Part shown: positions 17,973 to 27,186 of the stretch, in pieces
Layout: each line of letters begins with the position of its first letter
Position numbering within the stretch: the stretch's first letter is position 1
Assembly (NCBI RefSeq): GCF_000178855.1
Contig: NZ_ADVG01000001.1
Location: 1,364,001-1,428,000, forward strand
DNA length: 64,000 nt
Reading direction: 5' to 3'
From: Ktedonobacter racemifer DSM 44963
Lineage (GTDB): Bacteria; Chloroflexota; Ktedonobacteria; Ktedonobacterales; Ktedonobacteraceae
Translations under genes and position numbers: made by a program
The notes under the pieces: generated by a model
What the model was told of the DNA's origin: nothing
Databases searched by the model: none
What the model saw: only the letters and a program-made list of their open reading frames with translations

Positions 17973-18226
17973 TTACTGGTGGCGAAGTCGATGTTCACGC
18001 TTGGGATTCAATGAATTCAAGCTGACATGGGACACCTCGTCACATGAGTATTGACGCCCGTGGGCAGTCGAAATGAGCAAAAACGCCAGGAGGTCAACTG
18101 TCTGAGTCGGCTTTATAAGCCCAAAGAAGCTTTCGTTTTTTGCTCAAATTGAGTGACCACCCCTGTCAACACTCATATGACGGAGTGTCTGACATGGAGC
18201 ATGATTTTTGACTTCGCCACCAGTAA
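17973..18226. repeat. 254-bp foldback element
   Basis: The outer arms TTACTGGTGGCGAAGTC (17973) and its complement ending at 18226 enclose further inverted pairs: CTGACATGG with ATGAGTATTGAC against GTCAACACTCAT...TGACATGG, and an inner GAGCAAAAACG/CGTTTTTTGCTC. It resembles a miniature inverted-repeat element or a long structured RNA. It contains no ORF of note. The remainder of 17898-18456 has no supportable gene; a degenerate CTGAAGG repeat is at 18320-18359 and a 13-bp hairpin at 18361-18417. Confidence 0.55.
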
Positions 18227-18456
18227 CAGATTTGGGGATTACGGCTTGCTTGCCCTGCACAAAGAGCACACTCCCTAAAGAAACATCCTGCTCGATATAT
18301 CAAGCAAGCAATCTGTAAGTGGTAATTTGGCTGAAGGTTTGACGGAAATTGAGCGTGGATTGCCTCTGCGTCGAATATTCAGCCAAAAATTTTTAGGGGC
18401 GAAGGTTCGACACAGAGGTGCTCAGACCTGCATTTTCGTTCGATCCTTCAGGTCTT

Positions 18457-18822
18457 TTACCAGAAGCGGCCCCACGCAACGAAGGCGGCCAGGGCGAGAT
18501 AGGTCAGGTTCAACAGCATGTGCTTGAACTCTTGACGGCGGAACGTCACGATCGCCGCACCGACCATGATCAACGCCAGACCGACGGCCGCCAGCGGCAC
18601 CAGGATCGGTGCGATGTTGAGCAGGGCAGGCAGGATCAGGCCGACGGCGCCCAGGATCTCGACTGCTCCGAGGGCCTTGACGAAGCCGGCGCTGAAATCC
18701 AAGACCCATCCCCCGCCAGGAGCCTTGGCCAGTTTCTCCTGAGAGATGAACAGCTTGTTAGCGCCCGCAAGTAGGAAGACAGCGGACAGCAGGCCAGCGA
18801 TGATCCACAGAGTGAGGTTCAT
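18457..18822 (-). CDS. DoxX-family membrane protein
   Basis: A 121-residue protein with four predicted TM segments, starting MNLTLWIIAGLLSAVFLLAG. The pattern of an N-terminal LAGANKLF motif, FVKALGAVEILGAVGLILP and a final helix fits the DoxX/DoxX-like superfamily; many members act in thiol/redox or quinone-linked membrane functions, but no specific role can be assigned. GAGAGAA precedes the ATG. It is on the same strand as the SnoaL-like and epimerase genes of the ECF41-type cluster, so it may belong to the same regulon. Confidence 0.82.
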   Translation of the reverse strand: MNLTLWIIAGLLSAVFLLAGANKLFISQEKLAKAPGGGWVLDFSAGFVKALGAVEILGAVGLILPALLNIAPILVPLAAVGLALIMVGAAIVTFRRQEFKHMLLNLTYLALAAFVAWGRFW

Positions 18823-19030
18823 GAGTTCTCTCCTTGACGGTTACCTCGGTCCTTTCGGGCCTGTCATTGTAAATTTTGGAATTCTGTGAGCGGAAATTTT
18901 GACAATCCACCCATTTAATTATCAACTTTATATGATGAGCTTATCTGGGGTAGCGCTTCTTTTTCTCCGCAGAGAATGAAGCGCCATGCTTTTCTTGCTG
19001 ATATGCTTTCACCAAGATTGAGCCAGTTTC

Positions 19031-19477
19031 CTATGGCTTGAGGTCGAGCACCGCTTTGCCATGCTGCAGATCGACAGGCACCGAGTTCTGATGATGCACG
19101 ATCAGCCACGTGCCATTGATCTTACGGAAGCAGGCGGTCCAACGCAGCCAGAGATCGGTCTTCTGCCCGGTGTTCATGGTTCCGCTTATCTGGTTGAGGC
19201 TGTGGGCGAATGCAACGTCATAGCCCACAGTAATGGTGGGGTCGTGCATTTCATAGCCGATCGGACCCTGGAACGACGAGAATACTTCTTCCCAAACGTT
19301 TCTGAATGCATCTGCTCTCACATATCGCAGCGGGGGCACGATGTCGAACGACACGACCTCCGGCGCGTAGAGAGACATGATGCCTTCGATATTCTTGTCA
19401 TGAAGCGATCTGATGCAATCGTCTAGGAGTCCTTGGATTACTGCTTCATCGTTTTTCTTATGTTCTTCGACTGCCAT
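19031..19477 (-). CDS. SnoaL-like (NTF2-fold) protein
   Basis: A 148-residue protein of the SnoaL/DUF4440 class: an N-terminal helix (VIQGLLDDCIRSLHDKNIEG), SLYAPEVVSFDIVPPL, and a C-terminal RKINGTWLIVHHQNSVPV strand, which is the hallmark ending. These proteins form a cone-shaped pocket; functions include isomerase, polyketide cyclase and simple ligand binding, and the ligand here is unknown. A GGAGGGAA ribosome site precedes the ATG. It starts only 9 nt after the epimerase stop, so the two are co-transcribed. Confidence 0.85.
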   Translation of the reverse strand: MAVEEHKKNDEAVIQGLLDDCIRSLHDKNIEGIMSLYAPEVVSFDIVPPLRYVRADAFRNVWEEVFSSFQGPIGYEMHDPTITVGYDVAFAHSLNQISGTMNTGQKTDLWLRWTACFRKINGTWLIVHHQNSVPVDLQHGKAVLDLKP

Positions 19478-19486
19478 TGTTCCCTC

Positions 19487-20425
19487 CTACTTGTTCTGCA
19501 TCTGTGCCATCAGATCCCAACCTATTCGCGCATTGGGGACGGTGGGTTGCCAGCTACTGACTGCTTTGAACAAACGATTGGAGATGCGCAGACTGCGGCT
19601 GATATCGGCATACTTGGCCCCCGTCATCAGGCGCATCAGCAGATCCGGCAGGACCAGCAGACGTTTGCGACCGACAGCGTGAGCAAGGAGCGTGAACATC
19701 TGTGCGCGCGTCACAGGCTCATCATCGACAATGTCATAGACGCCGGAAGGCACCGGTTCGGTCAGCGCAAGCAGCAGAGCACTGATGGCATCCTGCAACC
19801 AGATTTGTGGTAGATAGCCAGCACGTGCACCGGGAAGAGCACCAATCCCTTTGCGCGCGTAGTCCAACATCTCCCAGCTTGAAGGCGCTTCCGGCCCGTA
19901 AAATGAGCCCAGCCGCAGCGAGATCCCGCGGCGCTGCTTGGTCGGATCGCTTTCTGCGAAGCGCGCCACAGCCTCCTCAGCCTCGACGGTTGAGGAAAGG
20001 GTTGCCGTTTTGACGGGAGTTGCCTGGGCATCCAACCAGGTATTGCCGCTGCTTGGGTAGAGAAAATTGAAGCTGGGATAGATGATTGTCTGGACCGTGC
20101 CCACGGCCAGCGCGGCTTCGACAAGGTTGCGTGCCCCATCCCGGCGCAGGCGATCATTCTCCAGCCAGGCCGAACGCCGCCCTATCTGCGTCGCGGGGGG
20201 GATTTTCGTCGCCAGGTGGTAGATGGCCTCGTGACCAGCCAACACCTGCTTGAGTGCCTCGACATCAAAGAGGTCCACCTGCACCGGATGCGCCCCTGCA
20301 CGTCGCAAGCGATCATCGTTCTCAGGTGTGCGGCTCATCGCCGAAACCGTATGCCCTGCGGCGACTAATTTGGGGACAAGGGTTTTGCCTAACACACCAG
20401 TTGCACCTGTTACAAAAATATTCAT
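19487..20425 (-). CDS. NAD(P)-dependent epimerase/dehydratase-family oxidoreductase
   Basis: Extended SDR fold with a 312-residue length. The dinucleotide motif is at the very N-terminus (MNIFVTGATGVLGKTLVPKL), followed by DLFDVEALKQVLAGHEAIYHLA. The usual YxxxK is not obvious (YPSFNFLYPSSG occupies the region), so it could be an atypical member. ATG 20425 is preceded by GAGGAG; the longer upstream frame lacks a site. It is divergent from the sigma gene across a 200-nt gap that contains a good ECF41-type promoter facing it, so it is the probable main target of that sigma factor. Confidence 0.85.
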   Translation of the reverse strand: MNIFVTGATGVLGKTLVPKLVAAGHTVSAMSRTPENDDRLRRAGAHPVQVDLFDVEALKQVLAGHEAIYHLATKIPPATQIGRRSAWLENDRLRRDGARNLVEAALAVGTVQTIIYPSFNFLYPSSGNTWLDAQATPVKTATLSSTVEAEEAVARFAESDPTKQRRGISLRLGSFYGPEAPSSWEMLDYARKGIGALPGARAGYLPQIWLQDAISALLLALTEPVPSGVYDIVDDEPVTRAQMFTLLAHAVGRKRLLVLPDLLMRLMTGAKYADISRSLRISNRLFKAVSSWQPTVPNARIGWDLMAQMQNK

Positions 20426-20492
20426 GCTTTGCTCCTCTTTATTGTTTCTTTCGTTTTTGCGTGATTGCTTTTTAAGTGCTTTCTGGAATGGA

Positions 20493-20519
20493 GACAAGTG
20501 AGCCCACAAAAACGTGACA
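20493..20519 (-). promoter_or_regulatory. Candidate ECF41-type promoter for the epimerase operon
   Basis: Minus strand TGTCACG (20519-20513), 16-nt spacer, TGTC (20496-20493). The described ECF41 consensus is TGTCACA and CGTC with a similar spacer, so only one base differs in each box. Confidence 0.55.
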
Positions 20520-20628
20520 ACAGAGCGGCGTCTTTTTTCGTCACGGCAAAAATTGCGGAAAACGCTTGCGCTGACGTATGATAAAAGAGAAAATCGACTA
20601 TTTTAAGGAGCGCTTGCGGAAAAACTCT

Positions 20629-21540
20629 ATGGATCAAATCCAAACCTATCAACCCCTCCTCTTCTCCATTGCCTACCGTATGACTGGCTATGCTAGCCAA
20701 GCTGAAGATATTGTTCAGGATGCCTACCTGCGCTACCAACAGGCAGATCGGGCCGCCGTTCAATCGCCCAAAGCGTATCTCACCACGATTGTCACTAATC
20801 TCAGCCTCAACTATCTGAAATCCGCCCACGCGCAGCGTGAAGAATATATTGGGGTTTGGCTCCCTGAGCCTATCCTCACTGCTCTGCCTGAGGGTGAGTC
20901 GTTAGAGGAAGCCTATGAGCAGCAAGAGACCATTTCACTGGCCTTTCTCGTGCTCCTAGAGGCGTTGACGCCCCCAGAACGCGCCGTCTTCCTTCTCCAT
21001 GAGGTGTTTGATTACTCCTTCGCGGAAATCGCCGAGATCATCGAGAAAACCCCGGAAAATTGTCGTCAGCTCTTTCATCGCGCCAAAAGCCACGTCGCGG
21101 AGAAACGCCACCGTGTCTCTGTCGAGTCCGCCAATCAGCGCCAACTCACCGAGTCCTTTGTCGCAGCCTGCAAATCTGGCGACCTTGCGACCCTGACGAA
21201 ACTGTTGGCCAGCGATGTCACGACTTGGGCTGATGGTGGTGGCAAGGTTCGCGCGAGCCTGTACCCCATATCTGGTCAGGAGCTGGTTGCCAAGCGCTTT
21301 ATCTCCGCGATGCACCGCGTGCCCGCAGACAACGTGCTTTTTATAGAAGAGATCAATGGCGCGCCCGCGATTTTATCCTGGAGCGACGGGCATCTCAACT
21401 GGGTACAGACGCTCGATATCCGCGACAATGTCATCGTTGGACTGCATACCCTGTTGAATCCCGACAAGCTGGCTTTTCTCCAACGCCAGTTGGAGAGCCG
21501 CCCGGAGCCGTTCCTTTCATCCTCACATGTACTTCCATAA
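20629..21540 (+). CDS. ECF41-type RNA polymerase sigma factor (SigJ-like)
   Basis: Extracytoplasmic-function sigma factor with a C-terminal SnoaL-like extension. Region 2: YQPLLFSIAYRMTGYASQAEDIVQDAYLRYQ; region 4: LTPPERAVFLLHEVFDYSFAEIAEIIEKTPENCRQLFHRAK. After residue 180 the protein continues for 120 residues (FVAACKSGDLATLTKLLASDVTTWADGGGK), the fused NTF2-like domain that controls activity in ECF41 proteins in place of an anti-sigma factor. I chose ATG 20629 (MDQIQTYQP) to match the family; an ATG at 20578 is in frame, and AAGGAG at 20605 fits neither perfectly. The divergent epimerase, SnoaL and DoxX genes form the usual neighbourhood. Confidence 0.9.
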   Translation: MDQIQTYQPLLFSIAYRMTGYASQAEDIVQDAYLRYQQADRAAVQSPKAYLTTIVTNLSLNYLKSAHAQREEYIGVWLPEPILTALPEGESLEEAYEQQETISLAFLVLLEALTPPERAVFLLHEVFDYSFAEIAEIIEKTPENCRQLFHRAKSHVAEKRHRVSVESANQRQLTESFVAACKSGDLATLTKLLASDVTTWADGGGKVRASLYPISGQELVAKRFISAMHRVPADNVLFIEEINGAPAILSWSDGHLNWVQTLDIRDNVIVGLHTLLNPDKLAFLQRQLESRPEPFLSSSHVLP

Positions 21541-21549
21541 GTGAGAGAT

Positions 21550-21623
21550 GAGTCTGGCCCAATTGAGGTGATAAGGTCTTCAATAAACTCGACAATATCA
21601 TTCACTTCAATTGGGCCAGACTC
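21550..21623. terminator. 17-bp inverted repeat after the sigma gene
   Basis: Arms 21550-21566 (GAGTCTGGCCCAATTGA) and 21607-21623 are exact complements separated by 40 nt. It follows the sigma stop by 9 nt and is a possible terminator, though the loop is long and there is no T-run. The stretch to 21746 holds no gene. Confidence 0.5.
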
Positions 21624-21746
21624 ACAAAATCCCCAAATTTACAGACAAGGACGCCAGAGCCAGAGGCACGCAAGCAATTTATTTACAACATTTCTGACTT
21701 CTACCCCGGATTTGGAGCGGCTTTTCCAGGCATCGAAGCATCAAGT

Positions 21747-22502
21747 GTACGGATAGGTAGGAGCTTACGCCCTTTCCCCCCGTCCACACCGGACATGCGA
21801 CTTTCACCGCATCCGGCGTTCCAGTACTCGGATAAACACTCTTACGTGTACCTCAGGGGGAGTCGATGGATTGGGGTTTTACCCCCCCAGAGCGCACCAG
21901 CCAGAGCACAGCTTCACCTGTTGCATGGAGTCCCCCGCTATGCCGGAGAACAAGGCTCCACTACTCTGACCGTCATTTGCTTTCTCTGGTTCATCCATTT
22001 CTTCTCTCTTCAGGTTCCTTTCCCTGGCGAACCTTCGCCCTGTCCAGCCCATTACAGGCTGGCATTTGACTACTACGCCGCCGCCGCCCTCTCTCCCGCA
22101 TGCTGGCATTCTCGCATCCCTTTCGGGTAAAGCGGTTTGAGAGTTCCCTGTCTTTCTCCTTATGGAGTTATAGTGATCCGTAGCTGCCTTCTATACGCCG
22201 CGCGAACAAAGGAAGAGTCCCAGATATCGGTGGAACATATCTGGGCAGTCGCGATACCATTTTGGTCAGAGTGTGTCAGCCAGTTTCACTCTTCACTGAT
22301 CACGACGCTTCAGATGAAGGTTCCTCTCGTCAGCATAGATCACAGGGTTTGCCCTTCTTTCCCTTCTGACTAAGTTGGTCGGGCGTTATCAGCGGGCTTC
22401 ACACCCCCGGAAATGCCGTTTCCAGACGCATGCCGCCTAACCCTAGCACCACTCTTCAATTGCTGCTCTTTTGAGCAACTCCATAAAGCCTTGCAGGCGC
22501 AC
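21747..22502 (-). mobile_element. ORF-less group II intron, IIC-like, copy 2 (inverted)
   Basis: 756 nt, GTGCGCC at 22502 to CCGTAC at 21747. All parts compared are identical to copy 1 at 15727-16482, in opposite orientation. Domain V is at 21819-21786 with CGC triad. The 5' flank is the CTGAAGGGT repeat at 22503-22570; the 3' flank is unrelated to copy 1. Confidence 0.85.
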
Positions 22503-22570
22503 TCCACCCTTCAGGGTAAATTCCCACCCTTCAGGGTAAAATCGGTCCACCTTTCAGTTAATTTACCATT
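22503..22570 (-). repeat. CTGAAGGGT repeat, intron target (copy 2)
   Basis: Read on the minus strand: TGGTAAATTAACTGAAAGGT, GATTTTACCCTGAAGGGTGG, then AATTTACCCTGAAGGGTGGA directly before the intron start. ACCCTGAAGGGT can form a small stem just upstream of the insertion point. Confidence 0.6.
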
Positions 22571-22574
22571 AATA

Positions 22575-23879
22575 TCACGCGTTACGCCGATATACACACG
22601 CTCCCTGTACCCATGTCTGCGCAATGACCTCAGAGGATGCGCCAAAGAAGAGCGTATCCAGCAGGTCCTCCTCACTCCAGCCACGCATCTGTCGATGTTC
22701 CAGGTCGATAGCCACAAAGTCAGCCGCCTGGTCAGGAGCGATCTCGCCACTCTGTATTGCCAGAGCGGCGGCCCCGCGTCGCGTACCATAGTCCAGCAAG
22801 AGCGGGCCGGGGGCCGCTAGCTCATCAGCGACGAGCACGCGCCGTCGCTGATAACGCATGCGCGCGCTATACTCGGCCCAGCGCAGCTCCTCTAGAGGGT
22901 CCAGGCGCGTGTTACTATCCGAACCAATAGTCAGGGAAATCTCGCGCGCACGCAGGTCTTCATAGGGGGCGATTCCATCCCCCAGGTCACCCTCGGTCGT
23001 TGGGCAGACACACACCGTGCTGCCATACTGGGCCAGGATATCGAGCTCGTGCTCGGTGGCATGGGTGGCATGAACGATCGTCGTTCGAGGTGAGAGGGCT
23101 TCGTAGCGTTCTAAAAGCTCGATTGGGCGACAGCCATGAGCGGTGCGACATTGCTCGATCTCAGCCACCTGCTCGCAGGCATGTACATGTAGCGGCAGGT
23201 TATGCTCACGACTATACCCAGCAATGGCGCGAAACCACTCCCCCGGCACGGCCCGGACCGAGTGGGGCGCGACTCCAACCTGGTATCCCTGCTGGCGCAG
23301 CGCGTCAACGCGCGCCAGGTACTGCTCTATCGTGGCGTCGCAGAAGCGCTTTTGCCCCGCCTCCAACGCCTGCTGAAAGCCTCCACGTGCATAGGCGGTC
23401 ATTAAGAGTACCACGCGCATCCCTGCATCTTTCCCCGCTTGTAGGATTGCTTCAGACATCGCATTCGGGCGATCATAGGGCCTGCCATCAACCTGGTGAT
23501 GCACATAGTGGAACTCGCCGACACTGGTATAGCCCGCCGCTAGCATTTCGCGATATGCCTCTCGCGCCTCCTCATAGAGGAGTTCCGGCGTCAAGCGCTG
23601 GGCCTCGGCATACATGCCACGCCTCCAGGTCCAGAACGTATCCTGCCGGGAGAGCGGGCGATGCGTATGGCCACGCAACTGGCGCTGAAATACATGGCTA
23701 TGCACATTCACAAAACCGGGCAGGAGAAGCATCTGGGGTAGCGGCTCGATCTGCTCATGTGCGACCGCCTGTGAACTATCAATAATTGCCGTGATCAAAC
23801 CAGCATCATCAATGGCGATGAGCTTATTTTTCTGCAACCCCTCATAGGTATAGACATAGGCTGGCGCCAGGTACTTCAT
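22575..23879 (-). CDS. hutF: Formimidoylglutamate deiminase-like amidohydrolase
   Basis: Likely hydrolyses N-formimidoyl-L-glutamate to formylglutamate and ammonia in histidine degradation. Metal-dependent amidohydrolase fold: HSHVFQRQLRGHTHR near residue 60 (the HxH metal motif with the HutF-typical FQR), DTFWTWRRGMY, PLHVHACEQVAEIEQC, IVHATHATEHEL, and the metal Asp in TIGSDSNTRLDPLEELR. The start at ATG 23879 (MKYLAPAYVYTYEGL) is preceded by GAGGGAT; the longer frame lacks support. 434 residues is near the family average. No other hut genes are in the window, so the substrate is inferred from the motifs; another deaminase of this superfamily is possible. Confidence 0.82.
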   Translation of the reverse strand: MKYLAPAYVYTYEGLQKNKLIAIDDAGLITAIIDSSQAVAHEQIEPLPQMLLLPGFVNVHSHVFQRQLRGHTHRPLSRQDTFWTWRRGMYAEAQRLTPELLYEEAREAYREMLAAGYTSVGEFHYVHHQVDGRPYDRPNAMSEAILQAGKDAGMRVVLLMTAYARGGFQQALEAGQKRFCDATIEQYLARVDALRQQGYQVGVAPHSVRAVPGEWFRAIAGYSREHNLPLHVHACEQVAEIEQCRTAHGCRPIELLERYEALSPRTTIVHATHATEHELDILAQYGSTVCVCPTTEGDLGDGIAPYEDLRAREISLTIGSDSNTRLDPLEELRWAEYSARMRYQRRRVLVADELAAPGPLLLDYGTRRGAAALAIQSGEIAPDQAADFVAIDLEHRQMRGWSEEDLLDTLFFGASSEVIAQTWVQGACVYRRNA

Positions 23880-23954
23880 CACGTTGGCATCCCTCAATTC
23901 GCATAGATCTCGGTGCAATGTTCTAGCAGTAACCATGGCAGGAGACGCTAGCTG

Positions 23955-26900
23955 CTAGCGCTCACTGAGCGACGATTCCTGCCTGTCCCATTCTACCATG
24001 CCTGGCGAGACCAGGGGGCCAGCATCTCCAATTAAATGAAATGCCGCCCAGAAGTAGGGATGCGCCCGGTAGGGACGCTCTGAGGCGCGCATTTGCGTGA
24101 TAAAATCGCGCTGGGCCTGCGCCAGCGCACTTACCTTGCGCTCACCACGCAAGAGCACCCGATAAAAGAGTTCCATCAATTCGGCGCTGCTGACATCCTC
24201 AACCTTCCAGAAGGTGGGCAGGAGCGAGGCGGCGCCCGCATACAGAAAGCCACGCCCCAACCCGATGACTTCGTCAACACCCCCAATCACGGCGCGGCCA
24301 GTCTCGCAGGCGCTAAGCACCACAAGCGAGCAGGAGGAGAGATCGAGGTTGAAGACCTCAATCGTGCTCAAATGGCGATCAGCCAGGCGAATAGAGGAGA
24401 AATTGGGTGCGTCCAGGCGGAAGAGGCCGTGCGCGGCGATATGCACCAGGGGACTCTTAGCTCCACGCTGCTGCAAGAGCGTTGTGGTCGCCTGCTCATG
24501 TACCGCTGGCTGAGCCCCCAGCAATTGTGCAACGACCTCGGCTTCATGCACAGCCTGGGGGAGCCAGCCATTCTCTGAAAAACCCAGCACCAGCGCACTG
24601 GTGAGGGTCTCGAGGCGCATTTGTGTGTTCAGCCCCCGTTGTCGACAAACATCCCAGAGCGAGACCGAGGGAAGATATGATACCTCAACGCGCTCTACAA
24701 CAAAGCGCTTGCCGTCCAGGAGGGCGTGAAAAGGGAGATAATGCAACATGCCATAGGGCACCACCACGAGGTGACGACAGGCAGCGAGCGCCCCCTCTAC
24801 AGGATGTAAGAGGATATCATAGAGCCGCTGTAACAGGCCCAGGCAATTCTCCTGTAGCTCTTCGCACACGCTTGCCTGCTCTGGTGTGCCCACAGTGCGA
24901 GCCACCAGGTCAAAGTTAGTACGTAACAATGCCAGGAGGCGCTCCAGGCGCGTGACGACTCCCGGTAGACACCTGACGACAATCCCTTCGCGCGTGAGAC
25001 AAAAAATGTAGAGGTCCTGGCCCGCCAGGTAGTATTCCAGTATCAACGTTTGCGAATGTATTCTTGGCCCCAACTGTGTGACCAGTGAGTTCGTCCACTG
25101 CTTTTGCGGCTGCGCGATGACATCGCTCATCGAGCGCAATTGGACCTGTTCGAGCAGGTGCTCAATGCGCCGCTCACGTTGCAGCATCTCTTTGCGAGCC
25201 TGGGCGGGATCGATGCTCTGTATGCGGTGTATCGCGGTATCGCTGAGATTGACATCACCCTCGGTACCATAGACAATCGAGCTATACCAGGCCTGCTCTT
25301 CGCGTAAGCGCTCCAGGTCTTCGAGCAGTCTCCCACTCAGGCGGTCCCTTGCGGTAAACTTGATATCAATGGTATTGCGCAAGTAATCACCCAGGGTACG
25401 CGACTTGGCCTTCTCAATATACGTCAGCGCTCTGGGAACATCCTGCCCCTGCAAGGCCAGCAGCATCGCACGCCTGTAGAGCTCGCCCTTCCCCTCTAAA
25501 AAGCTTACGCGCTCCTCCAACACCAGGCGACTCTGCACCTCGTCAATCCCCTGAATGGCGCGATCATAGTATTGCATGGCCTGGTCGATAGCACCGTGTA
25601 GCTCAGCCAGGTGCCCCAGGAGATCATAGCAGAGATATCGAAGTTCCAGCATCTCTTGAGCCATGGCGATATCCAGGGCATAATGGCTTAAGCGCTCGGC
25701 CGTGTGGAGTTGACGCTGGGCCTCGGCAATATAGGCCTGCAACAACATCGACCAGGCCAGGTTAGGCAAATCCTCCTGGTCCGCGAAGATGTCCGCGACA
25801 TACTCCACTTCGCGCAGGCTCTTCTCCAGCTCTCCATTGGCGTAATAGAGGTCTGCCCGGCGCAGACGCGCCAGCGCCGATAAGCGTACAAAGCCACCCT
25901 CGGCCAGCAGATCGCTTGCCTCGCGCAGCAATTCGTCGGCCTCCTGGTGACGCCGCATCAGGATCGCGGCGCTGGCCTGACGCATCAAGGCCCGCGCCAG
26001 GTTATCGCGTTGCGCCGAGGTGGCACGGAAAAATGCTACTACCTCGGCCGCCAGTTCGTAGGCTTCGCGCGAACGGTTTAAGCGCAGTAAGCAGACGCAC
26101 ATCTGGTGTGTAGCTTCGGCTCGTGATTCGAGCATCTGGTGGCGCTCAAAGGTCTCCCGGCACTGGTTATAGAGCAGCAGGGCCTGGCTATAGTGGCCCT
26201 GGGCCGCGTAAATCTCGGCGATGTTAAGGTCCTCGCGCGCAAGCGAGATCTCCTCGCTCTGGCCATAGCGCTCAAAGGTCGCGCGTGCCTGCTTGTGCAT
26301 CTCGACGGCCTCGCGAAAACGCCCCTGTGCTGCCAGGGCCAGGGCTTTGTTACCACGCGCGCGTGCGATATACAGCTCAACGTCCTCGTTACACATTTGA
26401 TAGGTTTCAATCGCCCGGTCAAACGCGCGCAGGGCCGCGTCATACTGGCCCAGTTCGAAGTTGATAATGGCGGCATTCACGTCTATCTGACCCGCACGCA
26501 CCAGCTTGCCATGCCGCACAAAGATATCGCGTGCCGCGGCCACATCGCGGAGCGCCTCCGTCATGCGGTTGAGATGCAGGCAGGCGTTAATACGCCCAAT
26601 GCGTGTCCGCGCCCAGCTTACCTCGTCGCCCAGCGCGAGAAAATCCTCTCCAGCCGCGTCGAGAAAGGGCAACGCCTCCTGGTCACGCTCCATACGGCGC
26701 AATGCATCCCCACGCGCCCAGAGACCTAGCGCATGATAATAGCTATCTTTGGTAAGTTCGCCTATGAGCAGGAGGTAGCCAGAGAGCCGAAACGAGAGTT
26801 CAACGTTACTGTTCCAATAGCGATCCGCTTCACGTTTCAGGCGATGAACCAGCATGTTGAGTTCCGCGGCAGTGAGATGAGGAACGTAAAGATGTAGTAA

Positions 26901-26960
26901 TTTGGGCCCTTGCTCCTCGCTCGCCTTCAGCAATGTCGCAGCAAGTTCCTGAGTAGTCAT
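23955..26960 (-). CDS. TPR-CHAT protein (caspase-like protease family)
   Basis: A 1001-residue protein. Residues about 60-560 are tandem tetratricopeptide repeats (for example RARGNKALALAAQGRFREAV, AIYAAQGHYSQALLLYNQCR); about 670-990 is a CHAT domain. The catalytic dyad is intact: His844 in VHIAAHGLFRL and Cys885 in VVLSACETGRAV. CHAT proteins are caspase/separase relatives; some are proteases in bacterial defence, others are uncharacterised. It is the third gene after a sigma factor and a zinc-finger anti-sigma-like gene, separated from the latter by 226 nt. No signal peptide or TM is seen, so it is cytosolic. The target is unknown. Confidence 0.9.
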   Translation of the reverse strand: MTTQELAATLLKASEEQGPKLLHLYVPHLTAAELNMLVHRLKREADRYWNSNVELSFRLSGYLLLIGELTKDSYYHALGLWARGDALRRMERDQEALPFLDAAGEDFLALGDEVSWARTRIGRINACLHLNRMTEALRDVAAARDIFVRHGKLVRAGQIDVNAAIINFELGQYDAALRAFDRAIETYQMCNEDVELYIARARGNKALALAAQGRFREAVEMHKQARATFERYGQSEEISLAREDLNIAEIYAAQGHYSQALLLYNQCRETFERHQMLESRAEATHQMCVCLLRLNRSREAYELAAEVVAFFRATSAQRDNLARALMRQASAAILMRRHQEADELLREASDLLAEGGFVRLSALARLRRADLYYANGELEKSLREVEYVADIFADQEDLPNLAWSMLLQAYIAEAQRQLHTAERLSHYALDIAMAQEMLELRYLCYDLLGHLAELHGAIDQAMQYYDRAIQGIDEVQSRLVLEERVSFLEGKGELYRRAMLLALQGQDVPRALTYIEKAKSRTLGDYLRNTIDIKFTARDRLSGRLLEDLERLREEQAWYSSIVYGTEGDVNLSDTAIHRIQSIDPAQARKEMLQRERRIEHLLEQVQLRSMSDVIAQPQKQWTNSLVTQLGPRIHSQTLILEYYLAGQDLYIFCLTREGIVVRCLPGVVTRLERLLALLRTNFDLVARTVGTPEQASVCEELQENCLGLLQRLYDILLHPVEGALAACRHLVVVPYGMLHYLPFHALLDGKRFVVERVEVSYLPSVSLWDVCRQRGLNTQMRLETLTSALVLGFSENGWLPQAVHEAEVVAQLLGAQPAVHEQATTTLLQQRGAKSPLVHIAAHGLFRLDAPNFSSIRLADRHLSTIEVFNLDLSSCSLVVLSACETGRAVIGGVDEVIGLGRGFLYAGAASLLPTFWKVEDVSSAELMELFYRVLLRGERKVSALAQAQRDFITQMRASERPYRAHPYFWAAFHLIGDAGPLVSPGMVEWDRQESSLSER

Positions 26961-27186
26961 ATCCTTTATTTTTGTACAATCCTTTGGCAGCAGTCATGCT
27001 TCCGCCAGCGCTATGCATGCAAATGTCTATGACCCTTCCAGCCTCCTCACCACGCTTATACCTACAAACGTTCTAGAAGCCCAAAAAACCACCAAAAACA
27101 GGAGCCATCTTCGACCCCTGCTTTTACGGCAGCTTCTCCTGGTCTCTCAGACCCGCGAAATAGCTCACACCCATCGACCAGATGCC

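Noticed and set aside
23000..23785. 261-codon plus-strand frame
   Set aside because: It is the antisense of the HutF-like gene; residues are Arg/Pro/His-rich with no domain, while the minus strand shows clear amidohydrolase motifs.
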